From a virus: a stretch of DNA of 29,233 nucleotides. Shown here piece by piece: positions 22,757 to 28,124 of this stretch. The stretch lies in IMG/VR virus record IMGVR_UViG_3300020172_001176, positions 1-29,233 of that record; one strand, given 5' to 3'. The notes beneath the pieces were generated by a model. It did not search any database. It worked only from the letters and a program-made list of their open reading frames with translations, and was not told the DNA's origin. The translations under genes were made by a program, and so were the position numbers. Position 1 is the stretch's first letter. Each line of letters begins with the position of its first letter.

Positions 22757-23035
22757 ATGACCTTCACCTTCTTCCCCCTGACAGAATACGCCCCCGCCCT
22801 CACCTTCACCGCCACCGGCGAGGGTCTCTGGGACGCCATGTGCGAGGCGATTGCCGATCACGTCCTTGGCGTTGACCCTTGGTCCGAGACACCCGCCCGC
22901 GACATCATCGAGATCGTCGAGATGCAGACTGCTGACGAGAGCGAGTACGTCGAGGCGGTCTATGTGCAGGGCAAGCTCATGGGCTCACTTGGCGCCCCCT
23001 TCTGGCTCGACCCCAGCCAATATGTGAAGATCTAA
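22757..23035 (+). CDS. Acidic early protein, unknown function
   Basis: 92 residues: MTFTFFPLTEYAPALTFTATGEGLWDAMCEAIADHVLGVDPWSETPARDIIEIVEMQTADESEYVEAVYVQGKLMGSLG, ending LDPSQYVKI. Strongly acidic with a helix (LWDAMCEAIADHVLG) followed by strands. Acidic small early phage proteins sometimes mimic DNA or bind host enzymes, but nothing specific is visible here. ATG 22757 follows GGAG; ATG 22745 in frame would add MEIN. Its stop is one base before DnaA box 3. Confidence 0.63.
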   Translation: MTFTFFPLTEYAPALTFTATGEGLWDAMCEAIADHVLGVDPWSETPARDIIEIVEMQTADESEYVEAVYVQGKLMGSLGAPFWLDPSQYVKI

Positions 23036-23036
23036 G

Positions 23037-23045
23037 TTATCCACA
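23037..23045 (+). promoter_or_regulatory. DnaA box, copy 3
   Basis: TTATCCACA, exact, one base after the preceding stop codon and 30 bases before the copy-3 -35, the same spacing as copy 2. Confidence 0.7.
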
Positions 23046-23046
23046 G

Positions 23047-23073
23047 GGGGTGGCGAATTATTTTCTCCACCCC
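23047..23073 (+). other. Stem-loop between DnaA box and promoter, copy 3
   Basis: GGGGTGG pairs with CCACCCC (7 bp) around a 13-base AT-rich loop containing GAATTATTTTC. It is a looser version of the copy-2 hairpin at the same place. Confidence 0.52.
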
Positions 23074-23075
23074 AA

Positions 23076-23103
23076 TTGACAGGCGAAATAGTTTCGCTGT
23101 AAG
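23076..23103 (+). promoter_or_regulatory. Early promoter 3 with palindromic spacer
   Basis: TTGACA (23076-23081), a perfect -35, with TGTAAG (23098-23103) at 16-bp spacing. The overlapped spacer GGCGAAATAGTTTCGC has arms GCGAAA/TTTCGC, with the same dyad centre as copy 1. A CGGTC/GACCG stem-loop (23113-23130) follows in the leader, as in copy 2. Confidence 0.68.
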
Positions 23104-23149
23104 GTTCAATCACGGTCGCAATGAAGACCGCAACTTAATGGAGATCGAT

Positions 23150-23452
23150 ATGACCGCTTCCAACACCGTCGCCGCCGTCGAAGTGTTCCTCGCCGCCAAG
23201 GCTCAGTTCGAGGATGCCGAGGCCGTTCTCAAGGCCGCCAAGGCTGACATCGTCACCATCACTGGTGGCTACGGCTTCATCGAAGGCGAGACCGCCGATG
23301 TCGATGTCGCCTTGCAGTCCCGCAAGAGCATCAACGAAAAGGCCTTGCTGGCGCTGGGCCTGACGCAGGCGCAGATCGACGGCTGCAAGATCGAAGGCGA
23401 AGCCTTCCGTGTCTTCCGCGTGAAGGCCAAGAAGGTCAAGAAGGCGGCCTGA
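23150..23452 (+). CDS. Ala/Lys-rich helical early protein
   Basis: 100 residues: a long N-terminal helix (NTVAAVEVFLAAKAQFEDAEAVLKAAKADIVTITG), a short beta part (GFIEGETADVDVALQSRKSINEKALLALGLTQAQIDGCKIEGEAFRVFRVK), and a basic tail KAKKVKKAA. The tail suggests nucleic-acid contact. The middle, with 'LxLTQAQIDxxK', resembles small phage proteins I have seen without assigned role. ATG 23150 follows GGAG; ATG 23138 is in frame 12 bases upstream. First gene of the copy-3 unit; a UUCG hairpin follows. Confidence 0.65.
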   Translation: MTASNTVAAVEVFLAAKAQFEDAEAVLKAAKADIVTITGGYGFIEGETADVDVALQSRKSINEKALLALGLTQAQIDGCKIEGEAFRVFRVKAKKVKKAA

Positions 23453-23459
23453 AAGAACC

Positions 23460-23475
23460 GGGGGCTTCGGCCCCC
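23460..23475 (+). other. UUCG hairpin, copy 3
   Basis: The same 16-base GGGGGC-TTCG-GCCCCC element, seven bases after the stop of the 23150 gene and before the next ribosome site. Confidence 0.62.
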
Positions 23476-23500
23476 ACCAACCCCCTGAAGGAGAATTGAT

Positions 23501-23710
23501 ATGTATTACGTTGTCCCCAAAGACCGCTCCGTCGTCCGCAGCATCGGCAAGCTTGAGACCCTTTACGAGGCCAAGAAGTCTGCCGAGGCGGCCAAGGCCC
23601 AGACCGGCGAGAACTATGACATCATCCGCATGGAGCGCGTCTGGACCACCCAGACCCTCGACGAGGCCCACCTGATGTCCCTCGACATCCCCCACATGGC
23701 TCGCGACTGA
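23501..23710 (+). CDS. Small early protein, unknown function
   Basis: 69 residues: MYYVVPKDRSVVRSIGKLETLYEAKKSAEAAKAQTGENYDIIRMERVWTTQTLDEAHLMSLDIPHMARD. A strand, an Ala/Lys helix, another strand (YDIIRMERVWTTQTL) and an acidic end suggest a compact alpha/beta fold. GAAGGAG precedes the ATG at good spacing. It is the second gene after promoter 3 and is followed by a strong terminator, so it probably closes this unit. Not recognised. Confidence 0.65.
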   Translation: MYYVVPKDRSVVRSIGKLETLYEAKKSAEAAKAQTGENYDIIRMERVWTTQTLDEAHLMSLDIPHMARD

Positions 23711-23716
23711 TCATCG

Positions 23717-23742
23717 GAGGGGGGAAATACCCCCCTCTATTT
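23717..23742 (+). terminator. Intrinsic terminator after early unit 3
   Basis: GAGGGGGG and CCCCCCTC make an 8-bp stem around AAATA, followed by TATTT. Short gap between the 23501 gene and the 23760 gene; readthrough is likely needed for the downstream genes unless another promoter exists. Confidence 0.72.
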
Positions 23743-23759
23743 CCCCCACGGAGGCTCCC

Positions 23760-24128
23760 ATGAGTGAGTTCGACAAGATGATGAACGGCTTCAAGCGGAT
23801 GATGAACGAGGCCAATTACGATGAGGAGGAATACCTCATCGACATTGAGGACTGCGACGGTGACCGCCTCACCATCGCCAAACCCTATGGCGACGACGAC
23901 CTGATGATCCGCATCGGGAATGATGAAAGCATCACAGGCTTCATCGTCACGGCGCCCGAGGCCATGATTATCGTGGGTTGCCTGATGAGGCTCATCACGC
24001 AGTGGGATTTCCAAGGCCACATTAAGGACGTGCGCAGGGAGGCACACTACATGAACCGCTACTACGACACGCCGGACATGACCAAACCAGACCCGGAAGA
24101 CGAAGACAAGGAAGGGGGGGCCGAGTGA
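23760..24128 (+). CDS. Acidic Met/Asp-rich protein, unknown function
   Basis: 122 residues. An N-terminal helix with Met pairs (DKMMNGFKRMMNEANYDEEEY) leads to a beta-rich core (LIDIEDCDGDRLTIAKPYGDDDLMIRIGNDESITGFIVTAPEAMIIVGCLMRLI) and an acidic tail (DPEDEDKEGGAE). The alternating strands and a small hydrophobic helix (AMIIVGCLMRLI) resemble compact early phage proteins, without a family I can name. GGAGG sits six or more bases before the ATG. Its last bases overlap the next gene (TGATG). Confidence 0.66.
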   Translation: MSEFDKMMNGFKRMMNEANYDEEEYLIDIEDCDGDRLTIAKPYGDDDLMIRIGNDESITGFIVTAPEAMIIVGCLMRLITQWDFQGHIKDVRREAHYMNRYYDTPDMTKPDPEDEDKEGGAE

Positions 24129-24334
24129 TGCCGCACCCCGTTCACACGTCACGCAAGCAGCGGGATGGCTGCTATGAGGTCTATTATTTCGACCGCCTGA
24201 TCGGCTGGGTCCGCCAAGGCTCTGCCGTGACCACTGGCAAGCCTATCTGGCGAGCCCTCACCACACACGGCGACCTCCGCCACTCCCACTCACAGGCCTC
24301 CGCACGGGCCGCGCTATTGGAGATGATGCATTGA
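24128..24334 (+). CDS. Small protein, unknown function
   Basis: 68 residues: MPHPVHTSRKQRDGCYEVYYFDRLIGWVRQGSAVTTGKPIWRALTTHGDLRHSHSQASARAALLEMMH. A beta hairpin (YEVYYFDRLIGWVRQ) followed by a C-terminal helix, with a His/Arg-rich surface. ATG 24128 overlaps the upstream stop (TGATG), so it is translated by coupling. A GTG at 24125 in frame is the alternative. The gene also ends in TGATG with its neighbour. Not recognised. Confidence 0.63.
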   Translation: MPHPVHTSRKQRDGCYEVYYFDRLIGWVRQGSAVTTGKPIWRALTTHGDLRHSHSQASARAALLEMMH

Positions 24335-24528
24335 TGTACCTACCCGAAAACGCCAACGGGCTTGAGGTGGTTGTCCACGAGGCAAATCCCACGGCGACGG
24401 TCCACATGTTCATCAATGGCCAATACACGCACTGGGTTGAGTTCGACCTGCCACAGATGACCAAGATGATTGAAACACTACAACGCAAGGTCAAGGAAAT
24501 GGAACAGAACAGGGACGCCCCAAAATGA
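24334..24528 (+). CDS. Small protein, unknown function
   Basis: 64 residues: MYLPENANGLEVVVHEANPTATVHMFINGQYTHWVEFDLPQMTKMIETLQRKVKEMEQNRDAPK. Beta N-terminal half and a coiled-coil-like C-terminal helix. The ATG at 24334 overlaps the upstream stop (TGATG). It overlaps the next gene as ATGA. Three genes in a row with overlapping stops and starts form one co-translated unit ending in a DNA-binding protein, suggesting related functions. Confidence 0.63.
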   Translation: MYLPENANGLEVVVHEANPTATVHMFINGQYTHWVEFDLPQMTKMIETLQRKVKEMEQNRDAPK

Positions 24529-24746
24529 CCCCGGACAAACTCAAAGACATCATGCACAAGCTGGACTTCAGCACGGCTGACGTGGCGACCGTCATGGGCG
24601 TCACGCGCCGCACCGTCCAGCTCTGGCAGGCAGGGACCAGTCCCGTGCCGCAGTCCGCCATCATCCTTCTGGAGGGGATCTTTGAGGGCCTGCTCCCGAT
24701 GGAATGGGTCGAGGACAAGATCGTCCTCGCACTGCGGATCGCCTGA
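24525..24746 (+). CDS. Small helix-turn-helix DNA-binding protein
   Basis: 73 residues. Residues about 15-40 (FSTADVATVMGVTRRTVQLWQAGTSPVPQ) form an evident helix-turn-helix: first helix 'TADVATVMGV', recognition helix 'TRRTVQLWQAG'. It resembles Cro/XRE-like or MerR-type minimal regulators in length. As the only evident small DNA-binding regulator of the plus-strand block, it is a natural candidate to bind the GGCGAA-N5-TTCGCC palindromes at 21351, 22366 and 23082, but this is inference. The ATG overlaps the upstream stop as ATGA. The stop is followed by a GCCTGAC/GTCAGGC inverted repeat. Confidence 0.76.
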   Translation: MTPDKLKDIMHKLDFSTADVATVMGVTRRTVQLWQAGTSPVPQSAIILLEGIFEGLLPMEWVEDKIVLALRIA

Positions 24747-24775
24747 CGCCCGAGGGGGTGCTGTCAGGCAGTGGA

Positions 24776-24811
24776 GGGCCGGGGGGCTGGTTCAGCGTAC
24801 CCCGGCCCTTT
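24776..24811 (+). terminator. Terminator closing the plus-strand block
   Basis: GGGCCGGGG (24776-24784) and CCCCGGCCC (24800-24808) form a 9-bp stem with a 15-base loop, followed by TTT. It stands in the convergent gap between the helix-turn-helix gene and the minus-strand gene at 24860. Confidence 0.65.
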
Positions 24812-24855
24812 ACCATTTTCTGACGCTGTTCCCCTTCTACCATTTTCTGACGCTG
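24811..24855 (+). repeat. 18-bp direct repeat in the convergent gap
   Basis: TACCATTTTCTGACGCTG occurs at 24811-24828 and again at 24838-24855, exact, with a 27-bp period and both preceded by CCCTT-like text. The second copy forms a hairpin with downstream CGTCAGAA. Duplicated protein-binding site or remnant of duplication; no other copy seen. Confidence 0.7.
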
Positions 24856-24865
24856 ATCGTCAGAA
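24845..24865 (-). terminator. Hairpin over the stop of the 24860 gene
   Basis: TTCTGACG and CGTCAGAA are perfect 8-bp arms around 5 bases. On the minus strand AATGG follows directly, so a T-rich tail is poor, yet it lies at the gene end and could slow or stop convergent transcription on either strand. Confidence 0.45.
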
Positions 24866-25504
24866 GGGGATAGCGTCGTCGATGTGGGCCTTGCTGTCGG
24901 GGATGGCGTCCAGAGGGTCACGGGGAGGCCCAGAGACCCGCTCCACCTGACATCCGGGGAAGGACGCCTTCACGGCGGCCAGTCCGGGATAGTTAGCCAA
25001 GAGCCTTGCTACCTCTGACATCGTGTAGACCTCGACGTGCCTGCCCTCGGCCACGACCTTGCGCATGTCCAGATCGTTCCTGACTACCGCCACGACGGTT
25101 CCGTCAGGCGTCACGGCCTCCCATACCTCCGTCGCCAGTCCCCACTGCCCAGCGGCCTCCGCAGCTCGATCCAAAGCCCTCCACGCCTTCATCATCCGGT
25201 CGGCCTCGATCTTCACGTCCTGCAAGTTCCCCTTCCAGATCGCCTGATTGGTCTTGTATCGCTGCCTGTCAAATTTTTCACGCAGATCACGATCTACAAG
25301 GAGGCGCAGACGATCCCTGCCCCATTTCTCCTCCATCTGGATGGCCAGCATGTCGAGGTCATCCAGATGCTCCCGACCGGCAATATATGTGCCGGGGGTG
25401 ACGTGCCAATCGGGGAAATCCCGATCAGTCGTGGGGACGCCGAAGTGGGTGCGGGTGCCCTGCGGCCACGGCTTGAAGTCGTGCTTCTTGGGTGCCTTAG
25501 CCAT
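24860..25504 (-). CDS. Conserved phage protein of unknown function
   Basis: 214 residues. After a Lys/Pro-rich start, the centre is helical: MLAIQMEEKWGRDRLRLLVDRDLREKFDRQRYKTNQAIWKGNLQDVKIEADRMMKAWRALDRAAEAAGQ. A compact alpha/beta part follows (VWEAVTPDGTVVAVVRNDLDMRKVVAEGRHVEVYTMSEVARLLANYP). The pattern 'EEKWGRDRLRLLV..LR.KFDRQR' I recall from phage proteins of high-GC proteobacteria with no known role. The ATG overlaps the upstream gene by eight bases. The end of the gene is covered by a hairpin. Possible DNA-metabolism factor; no motif proves this. Confidence 0.68.
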   Translation of the reverse strand: MAKAPKKHDFKPWPQGTRTHFGVPTTDRDFPDWHVTPGTYIAGREHLDDLDMLAIQMEEKWGRDRLRLLVDRDLREKFDRQRYKTNQAIWKGNLQDVKIEADRMMKAWRALDRAAEAAGQWGLATEVWEAVTPDGTVVAVVRNDLDMRKVVAEGRHVEVYTMSEVARLLANYPGLAAVKASFPGCQVERVSGPPRDPLDAIPDSKAHIDDAIPF

Positions 25505-26087
25505 TGGCCACCTCCACCAGACGCAGGCCGCTGATGCGGTTGTGCTTGTCGATCATGGCGAACTCAATGACGCCACTGTCGATCAAGGCGCTCACATACG
25601 CCTTGGCCCTTGCAGGCGACACCTTGAACTCATCCGCGATCATGTCCACCACATAACGCCCCAGTTTCTTCGTCTGGGCCTTGTGTGAGAGGGGCGGCCT
25701 GAGAGCAAGCATGCGGTCCAAGATGCTACCCACGACGAAGTCCCTCACTTTGCCGGGGACAGAGATCGGCTTCGGCGCCGCCACGTCTTCCACGGGCAGC
25801 GGGACATCATTGCCGTTGGCCTGCGACACGACCCAGCCGCGCATGGCGGGGTAGAACTCGACGAGCAGGGCGCTGTCGCTCGTCCCGGCCATGTAGTCGC
25901 CCTTCACACCGAGGCGCCACACGTTCTTCTTCGCAGGACGGTCGAGGTACAGCTTGAGGCTCGTCCAACCGTTTTTCGAGTAGGCCGTACACTCAACCAG
26001 CCGCCAGTCTCCAGCCTGCCTGATCGTCACCTCATGCGAGTGGACCTTTAACGGTACACCGCCCACATTCAAGATCTCATATTTCAT
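25497..26087 (-). CDS. Protein with C-terminal winged-helix-like segment
   Basis: 196 residues from ATG 26087, which has GGAGG five to nine bases before it. The N-terminal 110 residues are beta-rich (LKVHSHEVTIRQAGDWRLVECTAYSKNGWTSLKLYLDRP). The last 85 (DRMLALRPPLSHKAQTKKLGRYVVDMIADEFKVSPARAKAYVSALIDSGVIEFAMIDKHNRISGLRLVE) look like a winged helix: helices, a wing and a final strand, as in replication or primase-associated domains of phages. An in-frame ATG at 26099 would add MEVR. DNA binding is inferred. It follows a non-coding region with repeats and a promoter candidate. Confidence 0.64.
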   Translation of the reverse strand: MKYEILNVGGVPLKVHSHEVTIRQAGDWRLVECTAYSKNGWTSLKLYLDRPAKKNVWRLGVKGDYMAGTSDSALLVEFYPAMRGWVVSQANGNDVPLPVEDVAAPKPISVPGKVRDFVVGSILDRMLALRPPLSHKAQTKKLGRYVVDMIADEFKVSPARAKAYVSALIDSGVIEFAMIDKHNRISGLRLVEVANG

Positions 26088-26118
26088 TCTGACCTCCATT
26101 TCGATTGCTAAGGTTAAA

Positions 26119-26147
26119 AGGCTAACGCAGTCTCTTCAGCACGTCAA
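26119..26147 (-). promoter_or_regulatory. Candidate promoter for the 26087 gene
   Basis: On the minus strand, TTGACG (26147-26142) and TAGCCT (26124-26119) are spaced 17 bp, with the ATG about 32 bases beyond the -10. The -35 is strong, the -10 only fair. Confidence 0.45.
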
Positions 26148-26272
26148 TCCCGCATCAAACGTCTCAAGCGGGGGAGGCCCGCAGCGACAGCGCAGGGCCG
26201 ATCCCGCCCCATCCACAATGTCCGGTCAGCAGTGGGGGCCGCGAAGCGCGCCCCTAGACCCTCCATTGACCC

Positions 26273-26449
26273 TTGCGGAACTCACACCCCGCCGAAGCGG
26301 GGGGTGTTAATGTAACACATTACACCACAACACCCCGCACGAGTTCCGCAAGTTTTTCTTCGCTTGCGGAGGTCTTGCGGAGGATGTGCGGAGGTCTGTC
26401 AATTTCTCCCGGTTTTCTGGGCTTTTCAAGTTCCGCATGAGTTCCGCAA
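26273..26449. repeat. Cluster of seven TTGCGGA/TCCGCAA repeats in non-coding DNA
   Basis: Copies lie at 26273 (TTGCGGA), 26345 (TCCGCAA), 26364, 26375 (TTGCGGA), 26387 (TGCGGA), 26432 (TCCGCA) and 26443 (TCCGCAA), in mixed orientation, several with flanking ACTC/GAGT or GGT. The region 26088-26452 (365 bases) has no convincing gene. Such iteron-like clusters may bind a replication or regulatory protein. Confidence 0.6.
26284..26324. promoter_or_regulatory. Hairpin and overlapping palindromes in the non-coding region
   Basis: CCCCGC, loop CGAA, GCGGGG (26287-26302) forms a tetraloop hairpin. It is directly followed by GTGTTA-ATG-TAACAC (26304-26318), an exact 6-bp inverted repeat, overlapping TGTAA-CACA-TTACA (26311-26324). 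Likely a terminator-like hairpin for the upstream minus operon plus an operator. Confidence 0.5.
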
Positions 26450-26452
26450 CGC

Positions 26453-26674
26453 TTATTCCCCATTCCACGCTCTTTTCGTGTCGTCGGGGTGGTAGGGGCG
26501 GTAGGAACTGAACAGCGGGAAGGCGACCTTGATGAAGTCCTCCTCCGGGTGCCAGACCAGCTTGTCGCCCTCTGGGGCGGTCAGGGAGTGGATCTCGACG
26601 ACCATGCGGGGCACCCACCGCCCCTGCTTCAGGCGGGCCTTCCAGCGGCGCTTGGAGACTTGTTTAAGGCGCAT
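26453..26674 (-). CDS. Small basic protein, unknown function
   Basis: 73 residues: MRLKQVSKRRWKARLKQGRWVPRMVVEIHSLTAPEGDKLVWHPEEDFIKVAFPLFSSYRPYHPDDTKRAWNGE. Very basic N-terminus, then a beta-type stretch. AGGAGGGG lies before the ATG, which overlaps the upstream stop (TGATG). It is the last gene of the minus operon before the repeat region. Not recognised. Nucleic-acid binding is suggested by charge only. Confidence 0.6.
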   Translation of the reverse strand: MRLKQVSKRRWKARLKQGRWVPRMVVEIHSLTAPEGDKLVWHPEEDFIKVAFPLFSSYRPYHPDDTKRAWNGE

Positions 26675-27147
26675 CAGCCCCTCCTGTTGTGCTTCGCGGA
26701 GCAGAAAACATTATCCGGCGGCGTAGTCATGTAGACGATCTCGTCGGGGCCGTAGAGGTGATCCCTCGTCTGGATGGCGAAGGGGGCGCTCTCATGGTGC
26801 AGGCGGAAGACTTGCGGCTCAGGGTGGCTGAACATCCGCCTTGCCTTCTCATCAGCCCGGCTCTCAATGGCCGCCGTCTGAAGACCGGACATGGACATGG
26901 AGCTGACCTCCTTGCCGAAGCGCCTGTAGAAGTCCTCGCTCAGGAAGGCAAAGGGGTCTCCAGCCTTTTCCATGATCTTGGCCTCCACCCATGCGCCGGT
27001 GAAGAGTGACTGGCCCCTGACGAGCATGTAGGGCTCGAAGGGAAGCACCTTGATCGGCATCAGGTTCTGGGCGCTGACGATGGCGGGCGCCGCAAACAGG
27101 GACGCCATGCCGGTGAGGAAGCCCCGGCGGCTTGTTGCTTTGATCAT
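26674..27147 (-). CDS. Tat-signal (twin-arginine) exported phage protein
   Basis: 157 residues from MIKATSRRGFLTGMASLFAAPAIVSAQ. The N-terminus has the SRRGFL twin-arginine motif, a hydrophobic stretch and a VSA|Q-like cleavage site near residue 26, a clear Tat signal peptide. The mature part (PIKVLPFEPYMLVRGQSLFTGAWVEAKIMEKAGDPFAFLSEDFYRRFGKEVSS) is not a family I can name; short Tat-signal proteins of the type '...RRGFLxGxxxLxAAPAIVxA' do occur in phages of alphaproteobacteria. GGGAGAAG precedes ATG 27147, which overlaps the upstream stop as ATGA. Export to the periplasm of a folded protein is predicted; its task there (lysis, envelope or exclusion) is unknown. Confidence 0.7.
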   Translation of the reverse strand: MIKATSRRGFLTGMASLFAAPAIVSAQNLMPIKVLPFEPYMLVRGQSLFTGAWVEAKIMEKAGDPFAFLSEDFYRRFGKEVSSMSMSGLQTAAIESRADEKARRMFSHPEPQVFRLHHESAPFAIQTRDHLYGPDEIVYMTTPPDNVFCSAKHNRRG

Positions 27148-27365
27148 GCTATCTTCTCCCATTTCAAATCGACGGAATGTTCGGGCCAGACGTGATTGAC
27201 GGCGCCGCAGTGTTCGCACGAAGAATATTCGTTCGTGTATTCATGCTCGACGTGGATGCGCCACGGCCAGCGGTTGCGGATTTCGGCCTTGTAGCGGAAG
27301 TCCATCTCGCCCGCCGAGGTCTTCGTGCAGGCGCTGCACTTAAAGCTAATGGGCTCAAGGGGCAT
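27144..27365 (-). CDS. Small zinc-ribbon-like protein
   Basis: 73 residues from MPLEPISFKCSACTKT. Two Cys pairs, CSAC near residue 10 and CEHC near residue 52, with a basic, aromatic middle (RYKAEIRNRWPWRIHVEHEYTNEYSS), suggest one zinc-ribbon module. The start overlaps the upstream gene by eleven bases and has no clear ribosome site of its own, so it depends on coupling. It ends ATGA-coupled to the Tat gene. Possible nucleic-acid or protein-binding factor; not recognised. Confidence 0.6.
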   Translation of the reverse strand: MPLEPISFKCSACTKTSAGEMDFRYKAEIRNRWPWRIHVEHEYTNEYSSCEHCGAVNHVWPEHSVDLKWEKIA

Positions 27366-27576
27366 CGTCGAGTGCTTTGCGAGCGACAAGCGCAGCTTCA
27401 CGGCAACTGTCACAGCAAGCGTTGGCAGCAATCGAACGCAGCGCCTCCTCCAACTGAATTTTCCTGACCTTGTAGCCGACAAGCTCAAGGTTCAGTCGCA
27501 TGACTTCGCTCTTGAGCTGGTCAATCCATGCGTTCTGCTCGTTGAGCATCTTCTGGACCCGCGAGGCTTCAGTCAT
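27355..27576 (-). CDS. 'ARKALE'-family short protein 1
   Basis: 73 residues from MTEASRVQKMLNEQNAWIDQLKSEVMRLNLELVGYKVRKIQLEEALRSIAANACCDSCREAALVARKALDDAP. Coiled-coil helix followed by the block 'LEEALRxI...A..ARKALD' that recurs in genes at 27569, 27822 and 29024. A Cys-rich segment CCDSC is peculiar to this copy. GGAGGAAG precedes ATG 27576, which overlaps the upstream stop. Probably a small dimeric helical protein with unknown target. Confidence 0.66.
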   Translation of the reverse strand: MTEASRVQKMLNEQNAWIDQLKSEVMRLNLELVGYKVRKIQLEEALRSIAANACCDSCREAALVARKALDDAP

Positions 27577-27829
27577 CGTCTTCCTCCAGTGCTTTGCGGG
27601 CGATGGCGCAAACGGCGTCGGTAACATGGTGGCCCATCCGGTACTCAGCGCGGTCGATGATCGCCCGCAGCGCCGTCTCCAGCTTGTCGCTGCGGATGTT
27701 CAGAGCGCGGTTTCCGACCAATAGGTTGGCGCAGCGATTTTCCAGATGCTCAATCCGGTCGGCGGCTTCTTCGATCACAGCATCGCCACACATCACGTTT
27801 TTACGCAGCCGTTTCACAAGATCAGGCAT
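27569..27829 (-). CDS. 'ARKALE'-family short protein 2
   Basis: 86 residues from MPDLVKRLRKNVMCGDAVIEEAADRIEHLENRCANLLVGNRALNIRSDKLETALRAIIDRAEYRMGHHVTDAVCAIARKALEEDDD. Features: 'DLVKRLR' start, 'EAADRIExLE' helix, 'LExALRxIIDRAE', and C-terminal 'AIARKALE'. It is the fullest version of the family, which I recall from many phages without an assigned job. GGAGG before ATG 27829. The gene overlaps both neighbours by eight bases. Confidence 0.68.
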   Translation of the reverse strand: MPDLVKRLRKNVMCGDAVIEEAADRIEHLENRCANLLVGNRALNIRSDKLETALRAIIDRAEYRMGHHVTDAVCAIARKALEEDDD

Positions 27830-28124
27830 CTTTCCCCTCCAGTGCTTTGCGGGCGACGGCGCGCATAGAGCGCGATACCGCGCAACATTCCCATCCGTCA
27901 CATAGATCCAACAGCGCCGCCGTCAGCTTCTCGATGCGATCATCGCGTATCTTCGCCGCATATTTAGCAGCGAGCCGCACAGTGGCGACCTTTGATTGCA
28001 TGTCCGCGTTTTCTTCCACCAGCTTCTCGATGCGGTCGGCGGCTTCCCCATACACCCACGGATTATAAACGGCGTCATCTATGTCAGCATAGCAGCGCAG
28101 CTGCCTCACAAGATCATCAGACAT
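27822..28124 (-). CDS. 'ARKALE'-family short protein 3
   Basis: 100 residues: MSDDLVRQLRCYADIDDAVYNPWVYGEAADRIEKLVEENADMQSKVATVRLAAKYAAKIRDDRIEKLTAALLDLCDGWECCAVSRSMRAVARKALEGKDA. It repeats the 'DLVRQLR', 'EAADRIEKL' and 'AVARKALE' elements of its neighbour with a longer coiled-coil centre. The ATG at 28124 lies in the last bases of the methyltransferase gene (8-base overlap). Likely paralogue by tandem duplication; function unknown. Confidence 0.68.
   Translation of the reverse strand: MSDDLVRQLRCYADIDDAVYNPWVYGEAADRIEKLVEENADMQSKVATVRLAAKYAAKIRDDRIEKLTAALLDLCDGWECCAVSRSMRAVARKALEGKDA

Noticed and set aside
26307-26435. Short minus-strand frame MRNLKSPENREKLTDLRT in the repeat region
   Set aside because: No good ribosome site, and the repeats explain its LRN-type recurrences. 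Not strong enough to call a gene.
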